Assembly: GCA_964407325.1 (NCBI GenBank)
Contig: CAYOVA010000003.1
Coordinates: forward strand, 40,221 to 104,220
Direction of reading: 5' to 3'
DNA: 64,000 nucleotides
DNA from: JAOAFZ01 sp964407325
GTDB taxonomy: Bacteria > Patescibacteriota > Microgenomatia > UBA1406 > GWC2-37-13
This document shows, piece after piece, positions 24,083-33,530 of the stretch (its first letter is position 1; each line of letters begins with the position of its first letter). The notes beneath the pieces were generated by a model. It was given only the letters and a program-made list of their open reading frames with translations. It had not been told where the DNA came from and searched no databases. The translations under genes were made by a program, and so were the position numbers.

Positions 24083-25510
24083 TTATTGTTGCACTGGTTT
24101 CACGAGTGGATTTACTTTTAATCCGATATCATCAGCCAACTTTACAGTGACATCATCTGGGGGAATGGCTATTTCGATAAGTGGCAGTTTGGGATCTCCC
24201 AGGTCATGTTTTGTTAAACCATAATGGGACAACAGGTAAGGAAAGCCTGGTTCCCTGCCCAGATCTACATTAAAGGAAACGGTAAAAGTTTTTGGATCGT
24301 AGTGCTCTTTTATATAGCGAACCGTTCTGTCTTTGGCAGCAAGCCCAAAACGCTGGTCTTGCAGTTGATTTTGGATATCGGAAGTATTTGCAAATGCAGA
24401 AACGATTACAAACGGCAGCAACACCCAGGTTAGGGAATATTTCTGAAATAGGGAGACAAGGGTGATTAGGATAAAGGGCAGGAGAAAAATAAAGTAATAC
24501 TCAGGTGGCTTTTGAGCGTATACAACAAAAAACACGGGAACGACGACCCATAAAGCGGCGCTGGCAAAATAAAACGCTTTTTGAAACGTATCTTTTGTCC
24601 ATCTACCAAGGAACACCATAGCTATTCCTAAGATCCAGTAAAACGCGAGTGAAGTGTATAAAGCCGTATAAGAACGGGGAATCATAACAAAAGGACGGAG
24701 AAAAATGGAAAGCACATCGGTCCATTCGGTAGGAGTGACTACCGGACTTTCGTTTCCACTGCCAAAGAAAAAGTTAAAAAACAGCGATGAATTGAGGAAA
24801 TTGTTTTTGATATCAAATAGAACTAATGGAATAAACATAATGGAAAAACCAGCAAGTGCAATGGCAATACCTTTGATATTCAGTTTTTTCTGCAAAATAA
24901 AAGAAATGATATTGAAAAAGACACTAAAAAGAAGGATAAAAATAAACTGAAAGTGCATATTCATGTACAGTCCTCCATTCATCCCCAGCAGCAACCACCA
25001 GTACCATTGTTTTGTTGTAGTGGTTTTGTTAAGAAGATAAAAAGTTGCGAGTACCCCTATTGGAATGGTAACCGGCCACCACGCGATAATGTCATAGTTA
25101 ATCATTATGAAATTAACGCCCCAGAAAGCAAGAAAGAGAATAGCATGTTTAAAACTGAAGAGTCGAGTAAGCACATACGTTGCAACTGCGATAAAGAGAA
25201 AGTTGTAAAAGACTATAAAATAGGTTCCTCCAGTAGGATGTAAACCTGCTAGCAAATAAAATGGAGCCATAATATAAGTAAAGTACGGTGCCAGGTAAAA
25301 GCCATTTGCATGGGAAGTACGCGGTCCCAGAAGAGTAATATCGCCCTGTTTCACAAGTGCTTTGATTTGATTGGCGTAATTTTCCTGGTCCCAGTCAAAT
25401 ATAATCCGATTTTCAATGTTAACAAACCGCAAAAAAAGAAAGATTGCTGTTACTATGGCAAATGCATAAAACCACGGATTACGAAATAGAGCAGATATAT
25501 TTGTTTTCAT
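24083..25510 (-). CDS. GT-C membrane glycosyltransferase
   Basis: This 475-residue protein has about ten membrane segments. An acidic motif in the first outer loop (FDWDQENYANQIKALV, about 39-54) is followed by GPRTSHANGFYLAPYFTYIMAPF. The loop resembles the one in the protein at 37320-38831 (GDQGRDAIV, then GPRSSMGQLFLGPFFYYFMAPF), so the two are probably paralogues. It is the first gene of the reverse run ending at 19740, divergent from the gene at 25545, with which it shares an overlapping -10 region. Confidence 0.75.
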   Translation of the reverse strand: MKTNISALFRNPWFYAFAIVTAIFLFLRFVNIENRIIFDWDQENYANQIKALVKQGDITLLGPRTSHANGFYLAPYFTYIMAPFYLLAGLHPTGGTYFIVFYNFLFIAVATYVLTRLFSFKHAILFLAFWGVNFIMINYDIIAWWPVTIPIGVLATFYLLNKTTTTKQWYWWLLLGMNGGLYMNMHFQFIFILLFSVFFNIISFILQKKLNIKGIAIALAGFSIMFIPLVLFDIKNNFLNSSLFFNFFFGSGNESPVVTPTEWTDVLSIFLRPFVMIPRSYTALYTSLAFYWILGIAMVFLGRWTKDTFQKAFYFASAALWVVVPVFFVVYAQKPPEYYFIFLLPFILITLVSLFQKYSLTWVLLPFVIVSAFANTSDIQNQLQDQRFGLAAKDRTVRYIKEHYDPKTFTVSFNVDLGREPGFPYLLSHYGLTKHDLGDPKLPLIEIAIPPDDVTVKLADDIGLKVNPLVKPVQQ

Positions 25511-25523
25511 ACAGAATTCGTTC

Positions 25524-25530
25524 TATAATA
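25524..25530. promoter_or_regulatory. Overlapping divergent -10 boxes
   Basis: TATAAT on the forward strand (25524-25529) overlaps TATTAT on the reverse strand (25525-25530). The boxes lie 15 bases before the ATG at 25545 and 14 bases before the ATG at 25510. Confidence 0.5.
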
Positions 25531-25544
25531 CCAAATTGTAACCC

Positions 25545-26672
25545 ATGACATACTATTTCATCTATGCAATTGTGCTTGGATGTGCTTCGGTTTATTCGTA
25601 TGTCCTTCTTGATCCCAATATTACTTTTCTAAACCATCCCCTGTGGACATCCTTTCGCGATTCAGCTGTGCAGATAGGGTATCACCAGCGTGCACTTTCT
25701 ACCACACTATACCTTGTTTTTATCGGATTGTTTACCACTATACACTGGTGGACTATTCGTAGAGGAAAAAAGATTGATCCAGTAAAAACTGCATTTCTAG
25801 TTGGAGGAATTCTTACTTTTTCCTATCCCTTCCTTTCCCATGACTTCTTTAACTACATGTTTGATGCAAAAATACTAACAACCTATCATCAGAATCCATA
25901 TGTACATCCCGCGCTTGACTACCCGTCGGATACCTGGCTAAGGTTTATGCACTGGATTCATCGACCCTACCCCTATGGGCCAGTTTTCCTTGCTATCACA
26001 GCTGTGCCTGCATTTCTGGGAATGGGGAAATTTATTATTCATTTTTTTGCTCTTAAACTGGTTACTGCTTTGTTTTATATTGCAACGGTGTATTTCTTAA
26101 GCAAGGTGGATAAAAAAAGTGCCTTGCTGTATGCAACACAACCACTTGTTATTGTGGAAGGCCTTATTTCATCCCACAACGAGATATTTGCCGTAGCATT
26201 GGGAATTATGGGCCTATATTATATGGCACAGCAGAAGGGAGTAATGAGCACGATACTTCTTATCTTTTCCGCGGGTGTTAAATTTATGTCTTTCCCGTTT
26301 ATGATTGTGGAACGGTATAAGTACTCCTGGCTAAACTATGCTTCGCTTATTGGGATGATTATTGTTTTGCTGTATGCGGCAATCAAAGTAGAAGTTCAAG
26401 CATGGTACTTCTTGAATCTGTTTTTCTATCTTCCTATTTTTCCTGAATTCATTAAACGCTTGCAGATATTTTTTACCGGTCTTTTGCTGTCTTACTACCC
26501 TTATATGTTGTGGGGAGGATGGGATAGTCAGGATAAAATCGATGTAAAACACTGGATTATCTGGATAGCACTTATACTCAATGCAATCTATCTCATATAT
26601 GTGGTTATGAAAAATAAGAAAGGATGGCGTTTTTTACTAGGTGAAACTTGGTCTTTAAAGGAGCGTACTTAA
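25545..26672 (+). CDS. GT-C polyprenyl-phosphate mannosyltransferase-like membrane protein
   Basis: This 375-residue protein has about nine membrane segments. The motif SHDFFNYMFDAKILTTYHQNPYVHPALDY (split over about 100-128) is like that of GT87/MptA-type alpha-mannosyltransferases, where acidic residues in the first outer loop are catalytic. PYPYGPVFLAI is also typical. It is a single forward gene between two reverse-strand blocks. Its last 68 bases overlap the convergent GT2 gene. Confidence 0.65.
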   Translation: MTYYFIYAIVLGCASVYSYVLLDPNITFLNHPLWTSFRDSAVQIGYHQRALSTTLYLVFIGLFTTIHWWTIRRGKKIDPVKTAFLVGGILTFSYPFLSHDFFNYMFDAKILTTYHQNPYVHPALDYPSDTWLRFMHWIHRPYPYGPVFLAITAVPAFLGMGKFIIHFFALKLVTALFYIATVYFLSKVDKKSALLYATQPLVIVEGLISSHNEIFAVALGIMGLYYMAQQKGVMSTILLIFSAGVKFMSFPFMIVERYKYSWLNYASLIGMIIVLLYAAIKVEVQAWYFLNLFFYLPIFPEFIKRLQIFFTGLLLSYYPYMLWGGWDSQDKIDVKHWIIWIALILNAIYLIYVVMKNKKGWRFLLGETWSLKERT

Positions 26673-27426
26673 GTCCAAACTGTAATCTGTTTTTCTCCTG
26701 GTACTTCGTATGAATAGAAGATCCTGATCCTCCGGTTGACTGTGCATTTTTATGCCACAGCTGAATAGTCGGATCATACACCAGCCGTACTCCGGCCTTT
26801 TGCGCACGAATACTATAATCAGTATCTTCGTAATAGAGAAACCAGGACTCATCCCACTCACCTACTTCATCAACAACTTCTTTTGAGTACGCCATAAAGC
26901 ATCCGGTAATAAAGTCAACTTCCCGTTCAGAGTTAAACTGCCCTTTGTCAACTTGATCCACTCCAATGTGGCTGGTAATCATATTTGCCCAGTCAATTGC
27001 TCCACCGGCAAACCAAATCACATTTCCTTGCTCTGCTTTCTGATAGGTGTCTTTATGATATTCATAGCCCGGGGCGTAGTAAATTTTGCCGCCAATAATA
27101 GAATTCTTGTGTTTATGTAGTGCCGTTTGAACAGCTTTAACAAAGTTTTTTGCAACATAGACATCGCTGTTTATGACTACGAACTTTTTGTATCCGTCCT
27201 GCAATGCTTTTTTTATTCCCAGGTTTACCCCAAACGCATACCCGCGGTTTGGTCCTTTTATTGAGTGGGCAAATGGGGGATATGAATAGTCTTGCGGTTG
27301 GGTAGACAAGTCGGCAACATACACCTGGAACTGGGAGGTATCCTGCGTTTTTAGCGATGAAAAGAAGTCTGTTAAGACAGCGTAGTTATTGTAGACAACA
27401 GTGACAATTGCAATCTTTTCATTCAT
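26605..27426 (-). CDS. Family 2 glycosyltransferase, rhamnosyltransferase-like
   Basis: This protein has 273 residues from MNEKIAIVTVVYNNYAVL. The start was chosen because TATAAT lies 10 bases upstream (27437-27442) and the longer frame has a non-family N-terminus. FVVINSDVYVAKNF gives the metal site, DWANM and DESWFLYYEDTDYSIRAQKAG gives the catalytic ED motif, and the C-terminus is soluble. These motifs place it in GT2 (WbbL-like). It overlaps the convergent gene's 3' end by 68 bases. Confidence 0.87.
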   Translation of the reverse strand: MNEKIAIVTVVYNNYAVLTDFFSSLKTQDTSQFQVYVADLSTQPQDYSYPPFAHSIKGPNRGYAFGVNLGIKKALQDGYKKFVVINSDVYVAKNFVKAVQTALHKHKNSIIGGKIYYAPGYEYHKDTYQKAEQGNVIWFAGGAIDWANMITSHIGVDQVDKGQFNSEREVDFITGCFMAYSKEVVDEVGEWDESWFLYYEDTDYSIRAQKAGVRLVYDPTIQLWHKNAQSTGGSGSSIHTKYQEKNRLQFGLKYAPLKTKFHLVKNAILSYFS

Positions 27427-27475
27427 AAGTTGCTCTATTATAGTACATGATATAATGAAGCCACAGATACAAACT

Positions 27476-29116
27476 ATGAAAAAAACACTTGGCATTGTTA
27501 TACTGCATTTATTTATTTTAGCCGTATTTGTCACGAATAGTTTGTATGTTGCCTACCCAGATGAACATGTGAATCTTCTTGGTGGAAAAGCGATTAATCA
27601 GGGATTACTGCCGTATAAAGATTTTTTTGACCACCATCTGCCATTTGCCTGGGAACTAAGCGCAGCTCTGTTAAAGTTGAGCTTCAACAACTTTGTCATT
27701 TTCCGTGTGTTATGGTCTGTTTTGGCATTTGTCCTACTGGCTGCTGTTGGGCTCTATATCCGCAACAGGAAACCGGATATGTACCCGTACTACATGTCTT
27801 TCTTTTTCCTGTATCCGTTTGTTGCTGTGTACTTCTGGTTGCATTTGTTTATTGCTGATGCCCTCGCATGCCTGTTTTTTAGTATTGCATTCTGGATTAC
27901 TGTTACAGAAACATGGAATCCCAAAAGTTCAGTTTCAGGATTACTGATGGCATCGTTTGCCACATTTCTGTTACTGTTTTCCTCTTTGACCTTTGTATTT
28001 ATTTCATTCTTTTTGTATGTCTGGCAATTCTATCTTGTATTGCGTAACCATCGGAATAGAAGAGATATTATTGCTTTTATAATTGGAGCCGCGTTCCCGT
28101 ACCTGTATTTCATTATTCATCTCTTTGCTACAGGAAGCTTTGGAGATTTCTGGAGATCGAACTATGTATACAATTCCGAATATTATGTGGATATCAGGAA
28201 CTATACTCCTGGACGGTTCTTTAACCCAATAAAATTCGGCGGAGCGATAATTCATAATTTTTACAATGAGTACATTCCCCTCCTCTCTACAGTCAAGAAC
28301 TTTGACTTGTATTTCCCTATTATGACTTTGGCAGCTTGGTCTACTTTGTTTCTCCTTATATTCTTTTTTCTCGAGGATTCGTTTTTGTTTGTGCTTTACT
28401 TCCTTATCCTTTCGTTTTCGGCCCCTCGAAGTACCGTAACTAAATTAAGCGAAACCGATTATCAGGTTGGTCTGTTTATTATTCTTGGTTTGGTAAGTGC
28501 TGCAATGGTGTTGTATAGGCAAAAGCATATTACCTTTAAAGACAACGTGTTTAACGCTTTTAAAACCGCCGCAATGATGGTTGTAGTGTTGTTTGCACTG
28601 TTTAGTACCATTTTCCTGGTTAAAAACACGTTTGATAAAGCCTTTCTACGATATATCCAGGTAATGCCTGGCATTAGCTCCAGGACGTTTGTTTCGCGAT
28701 TTGTTGATGAAACCTTAAAACCCGGGGAATACTACTGGGTTGGTCCTTACATGCCAGAACATATCTTTCCTGTAAAGAATGGCTTAATTCCCGGTAAATA
28801 CCCCACGCTTTTACCGCAATTTCAGGAAAGTGACTATTATTCAAAGGAGTTTATTCATCAGTTTGAAAAAAATCCACCAGTCTATCTTATTTTTAGACAT
28901 GAAGCTTCAGTATTTAATACACCGGCTGACAAATTCGGTAAATTCTTTTTGGATTGGATGAATGGTAAATATGTTACCCTTGAAATGATAGAAGGATACC
29001 AGCAGCTGAAAAGCCCTACGGAATTCAACTTGAAAGGGGACTTGTACATGCGGGTGGATAAGCAGGAAGAAATACTCCAACGGCTTATGGACGCAGGTTA
29101 TGTAGGACGTCTTTAA
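27476..29116 (+). CDS. GT-C membrane glycosyltransferase
   Basis: This protein has 546 residues from MKKTLGIVILHLF, about ten membrane segments and the first-loop acidic motif YPDEHVNLLGGKAINQG, then DFFDHHLPFAWELSAALL. The DE-x-x-x-N and HH features recall GT39/GT83 enzymes. A forward TATAAT lies at 27451-27456. A longer frame starts inside the divergent GT2 gene and is less likely. The 3' end overlaps the convergent flippase gene by 32 bases. The C-terminal 130 residues are an outer soluble domain. Confidence 0.72.
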   Translation: MKKTLGIVILHLFILAVFVTNSLYVAYPDEHVNLLGGKAINQGLLPYKDFFDHHLPFAWELSAALLKLSFNNFVIFRVLWSVLAFVLLAAVGLYIRNRKPDMYPYYMSFFFLYPFVAVYFWLHLFIADALACLFFSIAFWITVTETWNPKSSVSGLLMASFATFLLLFSSLTFVFISFFLYVWQFYLVLRNHRNRRDIIAFIIGAAFPYLYFIIHLFATGSFGDFWRSNYVYNSEYYVDIRNYTPGRFFNPIKFGGAIIHNFYNEYIPLLSTVKNFDLYFPIMTLAAWSTLFLLIFFFLEDSFLFVLYFLILSFSAPRSTVTKLSETDYQVGLFIILGLVSAAMVLYRQKHITFKDNVFNAFKTAAMMVVVLFALFSTIFLVKNTFDKAFLRYIQVMPGISSRTFVSRFVDETLKPGEYYWVGPYMPEHIFPVKNGLIPGKYPTLLPQFQESDYYSKEFIHQFEKNPPVYLIFRHEASVFNTPADKFGKFFLDWMNGKYVTLEMIEGYQQLKSPTEFNLKGDLYMRVDKQEEILQRLMDAGYVGRL

Positions 29117-30560
29117 ACACTTTTACTCCATGATAGGCAATAATTACAGCTACGTAAATTGCCGGTGCTCCAACAAGTGAGAATACCAGATGTACTGCCG
29201 GGCTGTTAAAGATTGAGAGTGAAATAAGACGTACTACAGACAGGTACAAAAGCATTGAACTCGATGCTAGCAGAATTCCTTTGAGGGTATCCCACAGAGA
29301 AAAGTCAATTACCCTCCGTGCTGAGTTAAACACAAATACGGCAGTCATATTCACTATCAGGAAAACGGGTGCAATTACTGTGTAATCAAAGTAACGAATT
29401 CCTACCGGGATAAGAGCCCACATAAGCACAGTCCACAGGAGCATATACAGCAAACTCAGTTTTAATTTGTTAACAGCATTAAATAGATTTATAAATGGGG
29501 TCATGAGACTTACCATGAGTGTGGATAAGGAGAAGATGTAGAAAGGAATAAGAGCAGCTTGCCATTTAGTGTAGTAGTCGTTATCTGTGGTAAGTTCAAT
29601 TACTTTCAGGAAACTGTCAAACGTGAGCATTGCTCCAATGGTAATGGGGAATACAATAATACTGCTAAAGAAAATCGAGTTCATTACACTTTTTGCCAGC
29701 AACTCCTTGTTTTCCTGAACACGGGAAAAAACGGGAAAGGCAACGCGATTGATATTATCTGTTATAAGACGCACTGCCATTTCGGCATATTTCTTTCCAA
29801 ATGAAACAATTCCAAGAGCCTGCAACCCAATTACCTGACCGAGGTAAATAATCATCAGATCATCTTTGACCATTGCCAGAAAGGAGTTCCCTTGGAAGGG
29901 AATGCCATAGCGGAGGAGTTCTTTCATAGATTGAACCGAAAACTCTGCACCTGGTCGCCATGGTTTTACAACATAAATGCCGATTATCCCTACAAGGGCT
30001 CGGAGCAGAACAGCGGTAATTAGTGCTTCAATGGTATAGTTCAGCAAAGCCATAACTATAATAACTACATAAAAAACAGTATTCTCAAGCGACGAAATGA
30101 TAACGTTTTTATATATCTGAACTTCTTTTTCGAGTAATACAGATGGGATTGTTTTTAATGAAAGAAAAAAGAACGAAACCAGCAAGCTCCAGAAAAGATA
30201 AATGGTAGAGGGAGGGACGTCTTTGTAGGCGGAAACAATGTTTTCACTAAAATAGAAACCAATTCCAACCGCAATTGTCACCAAAAAAAACTGAATATAA
30301 AAAGCGGTATTCAAATCCACAGAGCGGGTTTCTTTTTTTTGAATTAATGCTGCCGCTAAACCAAGATTCGTAATATAATTAAAAAAGGAGAGTGAAGCAA
30401 GGACTGTACTGTAAATTCCAAGCAAGGCAATACTGGATTTGGCGGTAAGAATAAAAAAAGCGACAAATCCAAGAATTGCAGAGTAGGAACTTTGGAATAG
30501 AAGACTAAACGCACTCACAATTCCGCGCTTTTTAATAGTTTTTAGTTCCTGTTCGTCCAT
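29085..30560 (-). CDS. Polysaccharide/lipid-linked glycan flippase (MOP superfamily, Wzx-like)
   Basis: This 491-residue protein has about twelve to fourteen membrane helices. Its N-terminus (IKKRGIVSAFSLLFQSSYSAILGFVAFFIL) and length match Wzx/MurJ-type exporters that flip lipid-linked sugars across the membrane. It is surrounded by glycosyltransferases, so it likely exports the glycan they build. Its ATG is only 4 bases from the ATG of the divergent gene at 30565. I did not see motifs that would mark it as MurJ. Confidence 0.8.
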   Translation of the reverse strand: MDEQELKTIKKRGIVSAFSLLFQSSYSAILGFVAFFILTAKSSIALLGIYSTVLASLSFFNYITNLGLAAALIQKKETRSVDLNTAFYIQFFLVTIAVGIGFYFSENIVSAYKDVPPSTIYLFWSLLVSFFFLSLKTIPSVLLEKEVQIYKNVIISSLENTVFYVVIIVMALLNYTIEALITAVLLRALVGIIGIYVVKPWRPGAEFSVQSMKELLRYGIPFQGNSFLAMVKDDLMIIYLGQVIGLQALGIVSFGKKYAEMAVRLITDNINRVAFPVFSRVQENKELLAKSVMNSIFFSSIIVFPITIGAMLTFDSFLKVIELTTDNDYYTKWQAALIPFYIFSLSTLMVSLMTPFINLFNAVNKLKLSLLYMLLWTVLMWALIPVGIRYFDYTVIAPVFLIVNMTAVFVFNSARRVIDFSLWDTLKGILLASSSMLLYLSVVRLISLSIFNSPAVHLVFSLVGAPAIYVAVIIAYHGVKVFKDVLHNLRP

Positions 30561-30564
30561 ATAA

Positions 30565-31707
30565 ATGAAAATCCGTCGCTACCTGTCTGAAAAAGAAATT
30601 ATATCACTTCTGCTTATCTCTCTCGTTCCTCTTTTGCTTATCTGGCTTCCTTTTATGCTAAAGCTGGAGTCCTTCTTGGGATTGCCAATAAAGGAACCTG
30701 GTATGTTTAATATTATCAGAAACTGGGATGGTCCGAACTACATAGTGGTTGCCAAAACGTTTTACGATTTTGACGCTGTTGCAAAGTATTTTTACATTCC
30801 ATTCAAGCCGATTTATTTTACTGCTCACTTGCCTCTGTACCCTGCCTTTATCTGGTTGTTCGCACCTGTATTTGGATGGTTGTATTCAGGAGTAGTGGTA
30901 AATATGATATTTGGCGTGTTACTAAATATCCTCTTTTATGTAATTGCGCGAAGATATACAAAACATGCGCTTTTTTTGACGTTAGTATTCACTGTATTTC
31001 CTGCCCGCTTTCTACTACTTAGGGGAATCATCGCACCCGAAACAATGGTCTTGTTCTTTACCCTCGCCGCCTTCTATTTCTGGAATAAAAATCAGGTATT
31101 GTACACAGCCCTGGCTGCCTCTTTAGCATGTCTTACAAAAATTCAGGCGATTTTTCTGTTTCCCGCTTTTGTTTTTGCCTCCTGGGAAAAATGGCGAAAA
31201 AATGAAGGACACTATGCAAGCTTTCTCTGGTTGTTGCTCATTCCACTTGCCGTTTTAAGTTTGTGTTCGCTGTATTACCTTCGTACTGGAGACTTTTTTG
31301 CTTTTTTGAGTGCCCAAAAAGGGAACGGTTTAGGTATGAGTTTTCCTTTTTCTCAATTTAACTTTACCAATCAATGGGTAGGAACAGCTTGGATTGAAGA
31401 AGTAGTTTTTTATTTTATAGGCATGTTTATCTTGATCTTCGCATTAAGAGACTCCAAAGAACGGTCGTGGTTTTATTTTACCCTGTTATATACGCTATTC
31501 CTCTTAACCATTCCACATAATGATATCGCCCGGTATGCATACCCACTGGTACCGATATTCCTTTTCCAGTTTTCTGAATTCTTTACCTCCAAAGTATTTA
31601 AATGGGCGTTGATTTGTGCACTTCCTGCGATATACTTATACACACTGAATCTTTTAGTAACAAACCAGGCACCTATAACCGATTGGTCACAATTTATGGC
31701 TCGATAA
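30565..31707 (+). CDS. PIG-V-like GT-C mannosyltransferase
   Basis: This 380-residue membrane protein has about eight hydrophobic segments. It has the motif NIIRNWDGPNYIVVAKTFYDF (residues about 47-67), like the WDG-x-x-Y loop of PIG-V mannosyltransferases, followed by HLPLYPAFIWLF. Members transfer mannose from dolichyl/polyprenyl phosphate. It is followed after 5 bases by another large membrane protein. The start codon lies 4 bases from that of the divergent flippase, so its promoter must lie inside the flippase gene. Confidence 0.75.
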   Translation: MKIRRYLSEKEIISLLLISLVPLLLIWLPFMLKLESFLGLPIKEPGMFNIIRNWDGPNYIVVAKTFYDFDAVAKYFYIPFKPIYFTAHLPLYPAFIWLFAPVFGWLYSGVVVNMIFGVLLNILFYVIARRYTKHALFLTLVFTVFPARFLLLRGIIAPETMVLFFTLAAFYFWNKNQVLYTALAASLACLTKIQAIFLFPAFVFASWEKWRKNEGHYASFLWLLLIPLAVLSLCSLYYLRTGDFFAFLSAQKGNGLGMSFPFSQFNFTNQWVGTAWIEEVVFYFIGMFILIFALRDSKERSWFYFTLLYTLFLLTIPHNDIARYAYPLVPIFLFQFSEFFTSKVFKWALICALPAIYLYTLNLLVTNQAPITDWSQFMAR

Positions 31708-31712
31708 CATCT

Positions 31713-33530
31713 ATGGATCGATTTGTAACAATACTGAAGTATTTAAAAAAACACCCCGTACTTGCCGACTTTCTTCTTGTTACATTACTTACCGTTCCTT
31801 CGTTTATGTCCCTCCTGAATTGGGGGTACTTTTCAATGCATGACGATCAGCACATTGCCCGTCTTTTTCTTTTTGACAAAGCACTAAAAGAAGGAAACAT
31901 TTATCCTAGATGGGTTGATGGACTCGGTTTTGGGTTTGGCTACCCGTTGTTTAACTTTTATCCTCCTCTCATTTACATTATCGCGGAAGTGTTTCACTTA
32001 TTTGGCTTCTCTCTAATTTGGTCAATAAAAATGGTTGTGGTAACAGGTTTTATTTCAGCTACAATTGGAATGTATCTTTTAGTTAAAAAAATATACAACT
32101 ATGAAGCGGCTCTTGTATCCTCAGTGTTGTATACCTATTTCTTTTACCATGGGGTAACTGCCCATGTAAGAGGAGCTTTTGCCGAGTTCTTTACATTAAG
32201 TATCCTTCCTTTCCTGTTTTTAAGCTTTATTGAGATATTCAAAAAACCTACTATTCGGAATGCCCTTTGGTGCGGCTTTAGTTTAGCTTTGCTGATTCTC
32301 TGCCATCCCCTTATTGCCTTTCCGTCAGTGCTGTTTACGGCAGCGTTTTTTCTGTTTCTTTGGCTCCAAACCGAAGAAGCAAAACGTGGTCGATTTACTT
32401 TCATTTTCGCACTTGCGATGGCTATTGGACTTTCCTTATCTGCTTTCTTCTGGTTGCCTTCAATGGTCGAAAGAAAATTTACCTATGTTGACAACATTCT
32501 TACCACCGAGCTGGCCAGCTATGCAATACATTTTGTCCAACCAATTCAATTTCTGCAGTCCAACTGGGGATATGGAGGTTCAGGTCCCGGGCTTGATGAT
32601 GGAGTAACTTTTCAACTGGGGAAAGTCCATTTATTGCTGGCGGGTGTAGCAATAGTTACCATTGCAATATTGTATTTTCTGCAACACAAAAAACAGGAAA
32701 AGGAAACATTTGGAATGTTCTTTATCGGGATGCTGCTATTTAGTCTGTTTATGACGGTTGATCTTTCGAAATTTATCTGGGATAGCATCTCGTTTTTGTG
32801 GTATCTGCAATTCCCGTGGAGGTTCTTAACCTTTACGGCTATTTTTATTTCGATTCTTGGTGGAGCGGCATTCTCCTACTTTTTCCAGTTTATCCGCAAG
32901 CTTGATAATTCGTTTCTTAACTCGTGTGCCATTGGCGTTATGCTGGTAACTCTTCTCGGGACAATCATTATATATGGGAAGTACTTCCGTCCGCAGGAGT
33001 ATCGGACTGTAACTGATGCCGATATGACTACCAAAGGAGAAATTTCATGGAGAATCAGCCGTTCGTCCTTTGAATTTGTACCAAAAGGGGTGCAAACAAC
33101 AACATCTGATCTTAATACCACCATTCTCGACATTACGCCTGCTGATATTCCCCAGGAACAGTTCAGTCTGGTAAATGGTAGAGCACTGGTTGAGGAAGAA
33201 GAAATAAAGTCTGCCTTTAAGAGCTTTATAGTGAGGGTTGGGCAACCGGTAACGTTTCAATTGAATACCTTTAACTTTCCTGGATGGGAAGCAACCATAC
33301 TTGATCCCGATACCAATAGCGAAATTGAGCTGCCAATTCGCGATGATAATCCTTATAAATTAATTACGGTAGACCTTCCGCCGGGTGAATACATACTTTC
33401 GTTTAACTTTGCCGATACCATGATTCGGTTTGTAGCAAATGTGATAACGCTGCTGGCGATTCTGGCTGTTATAATAATGTCACTTCGGGAGAAAGAAACA
33501 ACTAAGTTAATTCCCCGTCAATTCAAATAA
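31713..33530 (+). CDS. Large membrane protein of the PTPS-related/YfhO-like group
   Basis: This protein has 605 residues from MDRFVTILKYLKKHPVL. It has about eleven membrane helices and a C-terminal outer domain (about 440-580), with a final helix. The first loop motif GYFSMHDDQHIARLFLFDKAL and GYPLFNFYPPLIYIIAEVF are the hallmarks of the membrane family annotated as 6-pyruvoyl-tetrahydropterin-synthase related, which probably are GT-C enzymes. It follows the PIG-V-like gene by 5 bases. The 3' end overlaps the next convergent gene by 24 bases. Confidence 0.75.
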   Translation: MDRFVTILKYLKKHPVLADFLLVTLLTVPSFMSLLNWGYFSMHDDQHIARLFLFDKALKEGNIYPRWVDGLGFGFGYPLFNFYPPLIYIIAEVFHLFGFSLIWSIKMVVVTGFISATIGMYLLVKKIYNYEAALVSSVLYTYFFYHGVTAHVRGAFAEFFTLSILPFLFLSFIEIFKKPTIRNALWCGFSLALLILCHPLIAFPSVLFTAAFFLFLWLQTEEAKRGRFTFIFALAMAIGLSLSAFFWLPSMVERKFTYVDNILTTELASYAIHFVQPIQFLQSNWGYGGSGPGLDDGVTFQLGKVHLLLAGVAIVTIAILYFLQHKKQEKETFGMFFIGMLLFSLFMTVDLSKFIWDSISFLWYLQFPWRFLTFTAIFISILGGAAFSYFFQFIRKLDNSFLNSCAIGVMLVTLLGTIIIYGKYFRPQEYRTVTDADMTTKGEISWRISRSSFEFVPKGVQTTTSDLNTTILDITPADIPQEQFSLVNGRALVEEEEIKSAFKSFIVRVGQPVTFQLNTFNFPGWEATILDPDTNSEIELPIRDDNPYKLITVDLPPGEYILSFNFADTMIRFVANVITLLAILAVIIMSLREKETTKLIPRQFK

